Positions 10,428-18,949 of a stretch of 64,000 nt of DNA are shown here, in pieces. The stretch lies in NCBI GenBank assembly GCA_016192135.1, contig JACPUR010000035.1, positions 197,338 through 261,337 on the forward strand, in the 5' to 3' direction. The stretch is from Candidatus Tectomicrobia bacterium. Lineage in GTDB: Bacteria > UBA8248. Position 1 is the first letter of the stretch, and the number at the start of each line of letters is the position of its first letter. The notes beneath the pieces were generated by a model. The model was not told where the DNA came from. It saw only the letters and a program-made list of their open reading frames with translations, and searched no databases. A program made the position numbers and the translations under genes.

Positions 10428-10958
10428 ATGGCTCGCGTGATCCTGCGGAAGGAAGTCGAGAACCTTGGCGAGGTCGGCGACATCGTCGAGGTGAAGGACG
10501 GCTACGCCCTGAACTATCTCATCCCCCGCGGGCTGGCTCTCCACGCCACGGCCAGCACCGTCCGCGCCACCCAGCACGAGCAGCGCGTGCGGGAGGCGCA
10601 GATCCAGTCGGCGCGGCGCTCCGCCGAGGACTTCGCCGGCAAGTTCAAGGGCATCGAGGTGGAGCTTACCATGAAGGCCGGCGAGGACGGCCGCCTCTTC
10701 GGCGCGGTCACCAACCGGCAGATCGAGGAGGCCCTGGCGGCCCAGGGGCTCGAGGTGAACCGCCGCCGCATCCTCCTCGAGGAACCCATCCGCCGGGTGG
10801 GGGATCATGATGTCGCCATCCGGCTCCATCCCGAGGTGAAGACGACGGTGCGCGTCCGCGTCGTCGCCGAGGAGGCTCCCGGTGAGGGGGCGCCCGAGGC
10901 GGCGTCCGGAGAAGGCGGGGAAGGCTCTCCCGAGAAGGCGGAGGAGAGCGCCGGGTAG
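10428..10958 (+). CDS. rplI: 50S ribosomal protein L9
   Basis: L9 binds 23S rRNA and projects from the large subunit. The 176-residue protein has the N-terminal signature VILRKEVENLGEVGDIVEVKDGYALNYLIPRGLA, a connecting helix and a C-terminal domain (AGEDGRLFGAVTNRQIEEAL). A ~30-residue Glu/Ala/Gly tail is longer than in E. coli. It is the last gene of the S6 operon, followed by a strong terminator. Confidence 0.96.
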   Translation: MARVILRKEVENLGEVGDIVEVKDGYALNYLIPRGLALHATASTVRATQHEQRVREAQIQSARRSAEDFAGKFKGIEVELTMKAGEDGRLFGAVTNRQIEEALAAQGLEVNRRRILLEEPIRRVGDHDVAIRLHPEVKTTVRVRVVAEEAPGEGAPEAASGEGGEGSPEKAEESAG

Positions 10959-10991
10959 GGAGCTTTTTTCCGCCGCAGTAGAAGCAAGTGC

Positions 10992-11025
10992 TTGAAAAAG
11001 GCCGCCCCAAGGCGGCCTTTTTCAA
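10992..11025 (+). terminator. rho-independent terminator of the rpsF operon
   Basis: TTGAAAAAGGCCGCC (10992-11006) and GGCGGCCTTTTTCAA (11011-11025) form a perfect 15-bp stem with a CCAA loop. A GC core is flanked by A and T tracts, so it could act in both directions. It makes any dnaB start upstream of 11025 unlikely. Confidence 0.92.
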
Positions 11026-11039
11026 TGGATTGCCGGGGC

Positions 11040-11068
11040 TTCCGCTTACGCCTGAACTGCGGTAGGCT
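11040..11068 (+). promoter_or_regulatory. candidate dnaB promoter
   Basis: TTCCGC (11040-11045), a 17-bp spacer and TAGGCT (11063-11068) lie between the operon terminator and dnaB. The -35 is weak. The -10 matches the hexamer seen at two other promoters here. Confidence 0.35.
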
Positions 11069-11120
11069 GTCGTCCACGCCCGGTTTCGCTCGTCGCTTCA
11101 CGTATCCTCGGAGCCGTTCC

Positions 11121-12545
11121 TTGACCCCTCCCGAAGCCCAAAGGTCCGAGGGCAGGGACCGCCTGCCCCCCCAGAACATCGAGGCCGAGGAGCGCGTCCT
11201 GGGCGCCCTTCTTCTCGATCCCGGCATGGTGGCGCCCGTGATGGAGGTGCTGCGCCCCGAGCACTTCTACCGGAGGAATCACCGGGTCATCTTCGAGGCG
11301 ATGGTCCGCCTGTTCGAGCGTTCCGACCCCATCGACATCCTGACCGTCGTGGACGCCCTCAAGAAGGAAGGCCAGCTCGAGACGGCCGGGGGCTCCGAGA
11401 GCGTCGCCCGCCTGGCGGACGACGTCTCGAGCGCCCGCCGGGCGGTGACCCACGCCAAGCTCATCCGCAATGCGGCCATCCTCCGCAGCCTGATCCAGGC
11501 GTCCAACGCCATCGCCGAGCGCGCCATCACGGCCGAGGAAGAGGTGGACGGAATCGTGGACGACGCCGAGCGCGCCATCCTCGAAGTCTCCTCCGACCGC
11601 TACCAGCAGAGCATGGGGAGCATGCGGGATGTCATCAAGATCACCTTCCCGCACCTGGAGGAGCTCTACGACCGCAAGGAGCTCGTGACCGGTGTCCCGA
11701 CCGGCTACACCGACTTCGACCGCCTCACGGCCGGCCTTCAGCCCGGGGAACTGTGCATCATCGCCGGGCGGCCCAGCATGGGCAAGAGCGCTTTCGCGCT
11801 CTGCGTCGCCGAGTATGCGGCGGTGGCCGCCAAGGTCCCGGCCGCCATCTTCAGCCTCGAGATGAGCGCCCGCTCCCTGGCCATCCGCATGATGTGCGGC
11901 CGGGCCATGGTGAACGCCCGCCAGCTCCAGAGCGGCTACATGCCCTCCAGCAAGTGGCCGGACCTCATCCGCGCGGCGGGGGAGCTTTCCGAGGCGCCGA
12001 TTTTCATCGACGACGCCACCGACCTCTCTGTCTTCGATATCCGTGCGAAATGCCGCCGCCTCCAGGCGGACAAGGGATTGGGGCTCGTTGTGGTGGACTA
12101 CCTCCAGCTCCTCTCCCACCGGGGGCGCTCCAGTGAGAGCCGCCAGGTGGAGATCTCCGAGATCTCGCGGGGCCTCAAGGGCCTAGCCAAGGAACTCAAC
12201 CTCCCGGTGGTCGCGCTGAGCCAGCTCTCGCGCCAGGCCGAGCAGCGCGAGGGCAAGCGCCCCACCCTCGCCGACCTCCGCGAGTCGGGGGCCATCGAGC
12301 AGGACGCCGATCTCGTGGCTCTTCTCTTCCGCGAGGAGTATTATAGTTCCACCCCCGAGAACAAGGGCGTGGCCACCATCATCGTCGCCAAGCAGCGCAA
12401 TGGCCCCATAGGAGACCTGGAGCTCAGGTTCTTCCCCGATTACGCCCGATTCACGAACCTCGACACCTTCCATGAAAGCCCCTCTGCGGCGGCCCCCGCG
12501 CCGGCCGGGGCCGACGCCTACGGCGAGGAGGAGACGCCGTTTTGA
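11121..12545 (+). CDS. dnaB: replicative DNA helicase DnaB
   Basis: DnaB is the hexameric 5'-3' helicase of the replication fork. The predicted protein has 474 residues. Its N-terminal domain begins LPPQNIEAEERVLGALLLD. The RecA-like domain carries Walker A GRPSMGKSAFAL, the DnaB-type EMSA motif, Walker B LVVVDYLQLL, LSQLSRQ and a DADLVALLFREEYY block. TTG 11121 is chosen because it gives a normal family N-terminus with GGAG 8 nt upstream. The frame is open to 10992 but passes through a terminator. The DUF721/DciA gene at 490 is a possible loader. Confidence 0.95.
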   Translation: MTPPEAQRSEGRDRLPPQNIEAEERVLGALLLDPGMVAPVMEVLRPEHFYRRNHRVIFEAMVRLFERSDPIDILTVVDALKKEGQLETAGGSESVARLADDVSSARRAVTHAKLIRNAAILRSLIQASNAIAERAITAEEEVDGIVDDAERAILEVSSDRYQQSMGSMRDVIKITFPHLEELYDRKELVTGVPTGYTDFDRLTAGLQPGELCIIAGRPSMGKSAFALCVAEYAAVAAKVPAAIFSLEMSARSLAIRMMCGRAMVNARQLQSGYMPSSKWPDLIRAAGELSEAPIFIDDATDLSVFDIRAKCRRLQADKGLGLVVVDYLQLLSHRGRSSESRQVEISEISRGLKGLAKELNLPVVALSQLSRQAEQREGKRPTLADLRESGAIEQDADLVALLFREEYYSSTPENKGVATIIVAKQRNGPIGDLELRFFPDYARFTNLDTFHESPSAAAPAPAGADAYGEEETPF

Positions 12546-12592
12546 CCCTTCGGCGGTTCGGCAAGCTCACCGGCCTGAGCCATGCCGAAGGG
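12546..12592. repeat. palindromic intergenic (REP-like) element
   Basis: CCCTTCGGC (12546-12554) pairs with GCCGAAGGG (12584-12592), and an inner GCTCA/TGAGC pair (12565-12569, 12576-12580) closes a second stem. The element starts immediately after the dnaB stop. The TTCGGCAAGCTCA core resembles intergenic repeats common in high-GC genomes. It could act as a terminator-like hairpin. Confidence 0.5.
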
Positions 12593-12648
12593 CGGGCTCG
12601 GGATCATGGACGTCGGCGGGCTCAGCGGAGCCGTGAGGCTTTCGAGCC

Positions 12649-13914
12649 ATGAGCGGCGTGGGCGCGCCCTTCCTCGCCGGGGGTCCGGCGGCGGGCGCCT
12701 CTCTGCGGCCGGGAATGCGCACGGCCCTTTTCGTGGACCTCGACGTCCTCTCCCAGAACTACCGGACAGTGACGGAGGCCGCCGGGCGCGAGGTCATGGC
12801 CGTGGTCAAGGCCGAGGCGTATGGGCACGGGAGCGTGGAGGCCGCCCGGGCGTTCCGCCGGGCGGGGGCGCGCTGGCTGTGCGTGGCGTCGGTGGAGGAG
12901 GCGGAGGCGCTCCGCTCTCCCGGGGCGGAGGAGGGGGAGGGGGGCACCCGGGGCGCCCGTATTCTCCTGATGAGCGGCGTCCTGCCCGGATGTGCCCCCC
13001 GCATCGCCGCGCTGGGCCTCGACGCGGCCGTGTGGGACATGGCGCAGGCGGAGGCCCTCTCGGCGGCCTCCGAGGCCCTGGGGCGGCGGGCGGCGATCCA
13101 CCTCAAGGTGGATGCGGGGATGGGGAGGCTGGGGATCGCCCCCGGCGAAGCGGCGGATTTCCTGCGCCGGGTGTCCGCCCTGCGCGGGGTGGAGGCCGCG
13201 GGCCTGATGAGCCATCTCTCCCGCGCGGACGAGGAATGGGGGGGGGACGAAACCCGGCGGCAGTTCGCCGTGGTGCGCTCGGTGGCGGAGGCGCTCCGGG
13301 CCGAGAGCCTGCTCCCGCCGATACTTCACTGCGCGAACAGCGCCGGCGGGATTCTCTTTCCCGAGGCGCCGGGCGGGCTGGTCCGGGCGGGGATCGCGCT
13401 TTACGGCTGCCCCCTGGGGCCGGCGCGCAAGGCGCCGGTCCGGCTCGCGGTGACGTGGAAGGCGGCCATCATTCAGGTCAAGCCCATTGCGGCCGGCGCG
13501 CCCGTGGGGTACGGAGGCATCTACCGGAGGAAGGCGGCGGGCGCCATCGCCGTCCTGGCGGCCGGCTACGCGGACGGCTACCCCCGCCTTCTCTCCAACC
13601 GGGGGGAGGCCGTCCTTCGCGGCAAGCGCGTCCCCGTCGCGGGAAGGGTCTCGATGGACATGCTGACCCTGGACGTCACCGGCCTCGAGGGAGTAAGGAT
13701 GGGGGACGAGGCGGTCCTCCTCGGTGGCGGGGATGGGGAGGCCGTCTCCATGGATGACTTGGCCTCCCGGGCCGAAACCATCCCGTACGAGATTTTATGC
13801 GGCATCTCCCCCCGCGTCCCCCGCGTCTACATGCGCGAGGGGCGGTGCGTCGGGTTTCGGGTGCTGGGGGGCCGGATGGCCGGAGGGGCCGCCGGAGAGG
13901 AAGGGGAGCGGTGA
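12649..13914 (+). CDS. alr: alanine racemase
   Basis: Alr is a PLP enzyme that converts L-Ala to D-Ala for peptidoglycan. The PLP-lysine motif VVKAEAYGHG is about 30 residues into the fold. The HLKVDAGMGRLG and CANSAG blocks, the AGYADGYPR motif with the second active-site Tyr, and GRVSMDM are all present. From ATG 12649 the protein has 421 residues with a 22-residue leader. An internal ATG at 12715 (MRTALFVDLDVL) gives the usual family N-terminus and may be the real start. The stop overlaps the GTG of the next gene. Confidence 0.93.
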   Translation: MSGVGAPFLAGGPAAGASLRPGMRTALFVDLDVLSQNYRTVTEAAGREVMAVVKAEAYGHGSVEAARAFRRAGARWLCVASVEEAEALRSPGAEEGEGGTRGARILLMSGVLPGCAPRIAALGLDAAVWDMAQAEALSAASEALGRRAAIHLKVDAGMGRLGIAPGEAADFLRRVSALRGVEAAGLMSHLSRADEEWGGDETRRQFAVVRSVAEALRAESLLPPILHCANSAGGILFPEAPGGLVRAGIALYGCPLGPARKAPVRLAVTWKAAIIQVKPIAAGAPVGYGGIYRRKAAGAIAVLAAGYADGYPRLLSNRGEAVLRGKRVPVAGRVSMDMLTLDVTGLEGVRMGDEAVLLGGGDGEAVSMDDLASRAETIPYEILCGISPRVPRVYMREGRCVGFRVLGGRMAGGAAGEEGER

Positions 13915-14672
13915 GCGGCGCGACCAAGATCGAGTTGCGCGGTCTCGAGAAATCCTTCGGGGCGAACCGCGTCCTGCGCGGCCTGAGCTTCCGGATTCCC
14001 GCCGGCAAGATCACCGTCATCATCGGGCGGAGCGGGGAGGGGAAGAGCGTCCTCCTGAAGCACATGATCGGGCTGGTCCGGCCCGACAAGGGCCAGGTCC
14101 TCGTGGACGGGGAGGACATCACCGGCCTGAGGGACCGGGATCTCAACCGCGTCCGCGGAAAGTTCGGCATGCTCTTCCAGGGGGCGGCCCTGTTCGACTC
14201 GATGAACGTGGCGGAGAACGTGGCGTTTCCCCTGCGGGAGCACTCGCGCCTGTCTCCGGAGGAGATCATGGCGCGGGTGACGGACAGGCTCCGCCTGGTG
14301 GGCCTGGAGGGGGTGGAGGACCGCATGCCCTCCGAGTTGTCGGGCGGGATGAAGAAGCGGGTGGGCCTCGCCCGGGCGCTCGTGCGGGAGCCGGAGATTA
14401 TCCTCTACGACGAGCCCACCACCGGCCTCGACCCCATCCTGACCGATTCGATCAACCGCCTGATCGTCCACACCCAGAAGACGCTGGGCGTCACCTCCGT
14501 CATGATCAGCCACGATGTGGAAAAGGCGCTCGAGTTCGCGGATCGGGTGGCCATGCTCCACCAAGGATGCATCGCCGCCGAGGGGACGCCGGAGGAGCTC
14601 CGGGCGATGGATGACCCCCTGGTGCGGCAGTTCCTCTCCGGAAGCGCCGAGGGGCCGATCAAGGTCCTGTGA
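13911..14672 (+). CDS. MlaF-like ABC transporter ATP-binding protein
   Basis: The 253-residue ATPase belongs to the MlaF/Ttg2A subfamily, which powers retrograde phospholipid transport from the outer membrane. It has Walker A GRSGEGKSVL, Q-loop LFQGAALFDSMNVAENVAFPLRE (the ALFDSxNV pattern is typical of MlaF), signature LSGGMKKRVGLARAL, Walker B EIILYDEPTTGLDP and switch His in MISHDVEKAL. The start is GTG 13911, overlapping the alr stop. No permease (MlaE) or MCE protein (MlaD) gene is adjacent in this window, so its partners must be elsewhere. The stop overlaps the tgt start. Confidence 0.85.
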   Translation: MSGATKIELRGLEKSFGANRVLRGLSFRIPAGKITVIIGRSGEGKSVLLKHMIGLVRPDKGQVLVDGEDITGLRDRDLNRVRGKFGMLFQGAALFDSMNVAENVAFPLREHSRLSPEEIMARVTDRLRLVGLEGVEDRMPSELSGGMKKRVGLARALVREPEIILYDEPTTGLDPILTDSINRLIVHTQKTLGVTSVMISHDVEKALEFADRVAMLHQGCIAAEGTPEELRAMDDPLVRQFLSGSAEGPIKVL

Positions 14673-15874
14673 GCGCGCCCATCCGTTTTCGAGTCACGGC
14701 CGGCGAACCCGGAGAGGCGGCCAGGCGCGGCCTCCTCGAAACTCCCCACGGAGCCTTCGAAACCCCCGCCTTCATGGCGGTCGGGACCCAGGCCACCGTT
14801 AAGACCCTCGATCCGCGCGACCTGCGCGAGGCCGGGTGCCGGATTCTCCTCGCGAACGCCTACCACCTTTCCCTGCGGCCCGGGGCGGACCGCATCGCCC
14901 GCCTGGGAGGCCTCCATCGGTTCATGGGCTGGGACGGGCCCATCCTCACCGACAGCGGAGGCTACCAGCTCTTCAGCCTGGCCCCCCTGGCCCGGGTGAC
15001 GGACGAGGGAATCGACTTCCAGAGCCACCTGGACGGCGCCCGGCACATGCTCACCCCCGAGCGGGCGGTGGAGATCCAGGAGGCGCTGGGGCCGGACATC
15101 GCCATGGTGCTGGACGAGCCGCTCGGGTTCCCGCACACGCGGGAGGAGGCCGAGGCGGCGCTCGTCCGGACGACGGCGTGGGCCCGGCGCGCGCTCGATG
15201 CCCACAGGCGGCCGGATCAGGGGTTGTTCGGAATCGTGCAGGGGGGCGCGTTCGAGGACCTGAGGCGCCGGAGCGCCGAGCAACTCGTGCCGCTCGATTT
15301 CCCCGGCTACGCCATCGGCGGGCTCAGCCTGGGCGAGCGGAAGCGCGAGACGGATGCCCTCCTGGCCGCGGCGGCGGAGGTCCTCCCCCGGGAGAAGCCC
15401 CGCTACGTGATGGGGATGGGCACCCCGGGAGATCTCGTGCGGGCGGTCCGGCTGGGGGCGGATCTGTTCGACTGCGTCATGCCCACGCGCCACGCCCGGC
15501 GGGGCAACCTCTTCACCTGGGAAGGGCGGCTCTCCATCAAGCGGAACGAATTCGCCGAGGACGCCTCGCCCATCGATCCCGCGTGCGGCTGCCCAGCCTG
15601 CCGGGGGGGCTTCAGCCGGGCCTACCTGCGCCATCTCTTTCAGGCCGAGGAGTCGCTCGGCCAGCGGCTCATGACGCTCCACAACGTGTTCTTTTATCAG
15701 GAGTTGGTCGGGAGGATGCAGGAGGAGATCCGCTCCGGCCGTTTCTCCGCCTGGGCGGAGAAGGTGTTGGGCGGCCCCCTCGGCCAGGACCCCGAGGGCC
15801 CGTCGAGGGGCCGGGGCCTTCGCCGGAGCCCGGCCGGGAAGCCCCTCGGCCCGGTTTCTCCTGACGAAGAATAA
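14669..15874 (+). CDS. tgt: queuine/preQ1 tRNA-guanine transglycosylase
   Basis: Tgt exchanges guanine 34 for preQ1 in GUN-anticodon tRNAs. The 401-residue protein has the substrate-site motif LTDSGGYQLFSL with the catalytic-site Asp, GIVQGG, GGLSLGE, the nucleophile region LFDCVMPTRHARRG, and the zinc ligands of CGCPACRGGFSRAYLRHLF. The start is GTG 14669, in the stop of the ABC gene (GTGA). About 35 extra residues at the C-terminus are Gly/Pro/Arg-rich. It stands next to yajC-secDF, a widespread arrangement. Confidence 0.96.
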   Translation: MSAPIRFRVTAGEPGEAARRGLLETPHGAFETPAFMAVGTQATVKTLDPRDLREAGCRILLANAYHLSLRPGADRIARLGGLHRFMGWDGPILTDSGGYQLFSLAPLARVTDEGIDFQSHLDGARHMLTPERAVEIQEALGPDIAMVLDEPLGFPHTREEAEAALVRTTAWARRALDAHRRPDQGLFGIVQGGAFEDLRRRSAEQLVPLDFPGYAIGGLSLGERKRETDALLAAAAEVLPREKPRYVMGMGTPGDLVRAVRLGADLFDCVMPTRHARRGNLFTWEGRLSIKRNEFAEDASPIDPACGCPACRGGFSRAYLRHLFQAEESLGQRLMTLHNVFFYQELVGRMQEEIRSGRFSAWAEKVLGGPLGQDPEGPSRGRGLRRSPAGKPLGPVSPDEE

Positions 15875-15898
15875 AGGTCTGATTCTCAAAGCCTTCGA

Positions 15899-15927
15899 TT
15901 GACAAGGCGGCAGGCCTTTGCTACCAA
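15899..15927 (+). promoter_or_regulatory. sigma70-like promoter for yajC-secDF
   Basis: TTGACA (15899-15904), a 17-bp spacer and TACCAA (15922-15927) preceded by TGC (extended -10) lie just after tgt. Transcription would begin near 15934, which argues that yajC starts at ATG 15959 and not at the upstream in-frame codon. Confidence 0.58.
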
Positions 15928-15958
15928 GAACGGGTTTTGCCAATTCACGGGAGGGGAC

Positions 15959-16327
15959 ATGCACGCGGGTCTGTGGCAGCGGCTCATAGATGGGCTGGTT
16001 CCCGAAGCGGCGGCCGCTGCGACGGGCGGGGGCGGGGGAGAGCCGAGCTTCCTGATCCAGTTGGCGCCGTTTTTCCTGGTCTTCGTCATCATCTACTTCC
16101 TGATGATCCGGCCCCAGCAGAAGAAGTCGCAGGAGCACCGGGCGATGCTTGAAGCCCTCAAGCCGGGCGACAATGTGATCGCCGGCGGCATCTTCGGCGA
16201 GATCGCGAAAATCAAGGACGACGTGGTCACCCTGAAGATCGCCGAGAACGTGCGCATCCGCGTCCATCGTTCGGCCATCTCCTCCAAGACGGCGGCGGAA
16301 GCCGATAAGCCGCAAGGCGCTTCCTGA
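15959..16327 (+). CDS. yajC: Sec translocase accessory protein YajC
   Basis: YajC is a small inner-membrane protein that associates with SecDF. The 122 residues include one hydrophobic segment (FLIQLAPFFLVFVIIYFLMIRPQQKK, residues ~30-55) with the hallmark IRPQQKK at its cytoplasmic end. A soluble domain follows (LKPGDNVIAGGIFGEIAKI). The ATG is preceded by GGGAGGGGAC. The ~38 N-terminal residues are longer than usual and contain an Ala/Gly-rich stretch. Confidence 0.95.
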   Translation: MHAGLWQRLIDGLVPEAAAAATGGGGGEPSFLIQLAPFFLVFVIIYFLMIRPQQKKSQEHRAMLEALKPGDNVIAGGIFGEIAKIKDDVVTLKIAENVRIRVHRSAISSKTAAEADKPQGAS

Positions 16328-16397
16328 GACTTCCGGCATCCGACGGAGGGAAGCCCGCCCGAGCGGTCCCCCTTCGGCCGGAGTGTGAGAGGAAAAC

Positions 16398-17945
16398 ATG
16401 AAAGGCATGGGATGGCGGGCCGCGGTGGTCGCCGTCGTGATCGGCGCCGCGGTCTTTTTCCTGATTCCCCCGAAGGAGCGCCTCCACCTCGGGCTGGACC
16501 TGCAGGGCGGGATCCATCTCGTGCTGGAAGTCCAGGCCGAGAAGGCGGTGGAGGCGAAGGTCGACCGTTATTTCGCCGAGATCCAGAGCCGTCTCACCCA
16601 GGATGACATCCGCACCCAGACCCTCCGGCGAGAGGGAAACCGCGTCACCATCGGCTTGGTCAGGGAAAGCGACCGGGGCAAGCTCCTCTCCCTGATGGCG
16701 GGCTATCCGGACCTCGTCCTCCAGGGCACCGAGGGCGCTCCCCCCACCTTCGCCTACGCGATGCCGGCCCAGCAGGCCAACCGCATCATGGATCAGGCGG
16801 CGGCCCAGGCCATCGAGACGCTTCGCAACCGAGTGGACCAGTTCGGCGTGCGCGAGCCCTTGCTGCAACGCCAGGGGGAGCGCCGGATCATCGTCCAGCT
16901 CCCCGGCGTGCAGGACCCCGCACGCGCCAAGGCCCTCATCGGCAAGACGGCCCAGCTCGAGTTCAAGCTGGTGGACGATTCCGCGAACGCGGCCCAGGCC
17001 CAGCAGACGGGGCCGCCCGAGGGGACGCAGCTCCTCTTCGAGACGAGGCGCGATCCGGCGACGGGGCAGACGGTCCGCCAGACGCCCCTGATCGTGAAGC
17101 GGGAGGCCCTCCTGACGGGCGACAACCTGACGGACGCCCGGGTGGAGATCGGCGACCGCTTCAATCAGCCCTACGTCAGCGTGGCTTTCGACTCCCTGGG
17201 CGCGCAGACCTTCGACCGCGTCACGGCGGCCAACGTGGGCAAGCGGCTGGCCATCGTGCTGGACGGGGTGGTGTACAGCGCTCCGGTCATCCAGGAGCGG
17301 ATCAGCGGGGGGAGGGCGCAGATCACCGGCAGCTTCACCATCGAGGAAGCGCGAGACCTGGCCATCGCCCTGCGGGCGGGGGCGCTGCCGGCGCCGGTCC
17401 AGGTGCTGGAGGAGCGGACGGTGGGGCCTTCCCTTGGGTCGGACTCCATCCGCCAGGGCATCATCAGTATCGTCGTGGGCTTTCTTCTCACCGCGGTTTT
17501 CATGTGTTTCTACTACAGGCTGAGCGGCTCCGTCGCGGTGCTGGCCCTGGTGCTGAACCTCCTGATTATGATGGGCGCCCTCGGCTTCTTCGAGGCCACC
17601 CTGACCCTGCCCGGAATCGCGGGAATCATCCTGACGGTCGGCATGGCCGTTGACGCGAACGTTCTCATCTTCGAGCGCATCCGAGAGGAACTCCGCCTCG
17701 GGAAGACGGTCCGCTCCGCCCTGGACGCCGGCTACAACAAGGCCTTCCTCACCATCCTGGACTCGAACGTAACCACCCTGGTGGCCGCCCTGGTGCTGCT
17801 CCAGTTCGGGACGGGCCCCATCAAGGGTTTCGCCATTACCTTGAGCGTGGGTATCATCGTCAGCATGTTCACCGCCATCTTCGTGACTCGCTTGATCTAT
17901 GACTTCGTGCTTTCCCGGCACGACGTGAGGAGCCTGAGCATCTGA
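16398..17945 (+). CDS. secD: protein translocase subunit SecD
   Basis: SecD with SecF uses the proton gradient to pull exported proteins to the periplasm. The 515-residue protein has an N-terminal membrane anchor, the conserved HLGLDLQGGIHLVLEV motif, a large periplasmic region (AIETLRNRVDQFGVREP, QLPGVQDPARA), and a C-terminal membrane domain with GMAVDANVLIFERIREE. It overlaps secF by one base (TGATG). Confidence 0.97.
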   Translation: MKGMGWRAAVVAVVIGAAVFFLIPPKERLHLGLDLQGGIHLVLEVQAEKAVEAKVDRYFAEIQSRLTQDDIRTQTLRREGNRVTIGLVRESDRGKLLSLMAGYPDLVLQGTEGAPPTFAYAMPAQQANRIMDQAAAQAIETLRNRVDQFGVREPLLQRQGERRIIVQLPGVQDPARAKALIGKTAQLEFKLVDDSANAAQAQQTGPPEGTQLLFETRRDPATGQTVRQTPLIVKREALLTGDNLTDARVEIGDRFNQPYVSVAFDSLGAQTFDRVTAANVGKRLAIVLDGVVYSAPVIQERISGGRAQITGSFTIEEARDLAIALRAGALPAPVQVLEERTVGPSLGSDSIRQGIISIVVGFLLTAVFMCFYYRLSGSVAVLALVLNLLIMMGALGFFEATLTLPGIAGIILTVGMAVDANVLIFERIREELRLGKTVRSALDAGYNKAFLTILDSNVTTLVAALVLLQFGTGPIKGFAITLSVGIIVSMFTAIFVTRLIYDFVLSRHDVRSLSI

Positions 17946-18880
17946 TGGAATTCTTCCGGCCCGGCTTGAATTTCGACTTCGTAGGCAAGCGGAAGATGTT
18001 CATGGGTGTCTCCGCCGCCGCGATCCTTCTCTCCTTCGTTCTCCTCGCGACGCGGGGGCTGAACTACGGCATCGACTTCGTGGGAGGGACCATCGTCCAG
18101 GTGGCCTTCAAGGAGAAGAAGCCCATCGGCGACATCCGTGGGGCGGTTTCGGCCCTGAACCTGGGCGACGCCCTCATCCAGGAGTTCGGCTCGGATCGCG
18201 AATTCCTGATCCGGGTGAAGGAGTTCCGCAGCGACGTGGAGGGCGTGGACAAGCGGATCGCGGGAGCGTTGGAAAAATCCTTCGGAAAAGGTTCCTTGGA
18301 GATTCGGCGCACGGAGTCGGTGGGGCCCCAGGTGGGGGAGGACCTGAAGCGGAAGGCGATGAGCAGCCTTATTTTCGCCTGTATCGGCATTCTGATTTAT
18401 GTGGGGCTGCGCTTCCGGTTCGTGCCGGCGGCGGCCTCCATCGTCGCCCTTCTCCATGACGTTATCATCACGATGGGGATCCTGTCCCTGACCGGCAAGG
18501 AATTCAACCTCCCCATTGTGGCCGCCGTGCTCACCATCATCGGCTACTCCATCAACGACACCATCGTCATCTTCGACCGCATCCGGGAGAACACGCGCCT
18601 CTCGCGGCGCTCGGAACTGGGCGAGGTAATCAACTCATCCATCAACCAGACTCTCTCCCGCACCATTCTCACCGGCGGCACCACGCTGCTCACGCTTCTG
18701 GCCTTTTTCTTTCTAGGCGGGGAGGTGATCGCGGACTTCTCCTTTATCCTGATTGTGGGAATCATCATTGGGACCTATTCCTCCATCTACGTCGCCAGCC
18801 CCATCCTCGTGGCCTTCCCCGGCTACTCGGGGGGCGCCGCAGCGCCCAGGCGCAGCAAGAAGGCCGCCGCCCGGGCGTAA
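17945..18880 (+). CDS. secF: protein translocase subunit SecF
   Basis: SecF is the partner of SecD. The 311-residue protein has the N-terminal GLNYGIDFVGGTIVQV motif, a short periplasmic domain and five further membrane segments with GYSINDTIVIFDRIREN and the ILTGGTTLLTLLAFFFLGG block. A basic Ala-rich tail follows the last helix. It is the last gene of the plus-strand block and is convergent with argG. Confidence 0.97.
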   Translation: MEFFRPGLNFDFVGKRKMFMGVSAAAILLSFVLLATRGLNYGIDFVGGTIVQVAFKEKKPIGDIRGAVSALNLGDALIQEFGSDREFLIRVKEFRSDVEGVDKRIAGALEKSFGKGSLEIRRTESVGPQVGEDLKRKAMSSLIFACIGILIYVGLRFRFVPAAASIVALLHDVIITMGILSLTGKEFNLPIVAAVLTIIGYSINDTIVIFDRIRENTRLSRRSELGEVINSSINQTLSRTILTGGTTLLTLLAFFFLGGEVIADFSFILIVGIIIGTYSSIYVASPILVAFPGYSGGAAAPRRSKKAAARA

Positions 18881-18910
18881 GTTTCCGCCGCGTCATCTTG
18901 CGTTTAGGCG

Positions 18911-18938
18911 TGAAAAAGCCCCGAAGGCGGCCCTTTTA
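18911..18938. terminator. weak bidirectional terminator between secF and argG
   Basis: AAAAAGCC (18914-18921) and GGCGGCCCTTTT (18927-18938) can form an interrupted stem with A and T tracts on either side, located between convergent genes. The pairing is imperfect, so confidence is low. Confidence 0.4.
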
Positions 18939-18949
18939 TGCGCGCGGGA

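Noticed and set aside
10992..11120. N-terminal extension of DnaB from an earlier start
   Set aside because: The extra codons lie within the rpsF operon terminator and give residues unlike the family. TTG 11121 has a suitable upstream GGAG.
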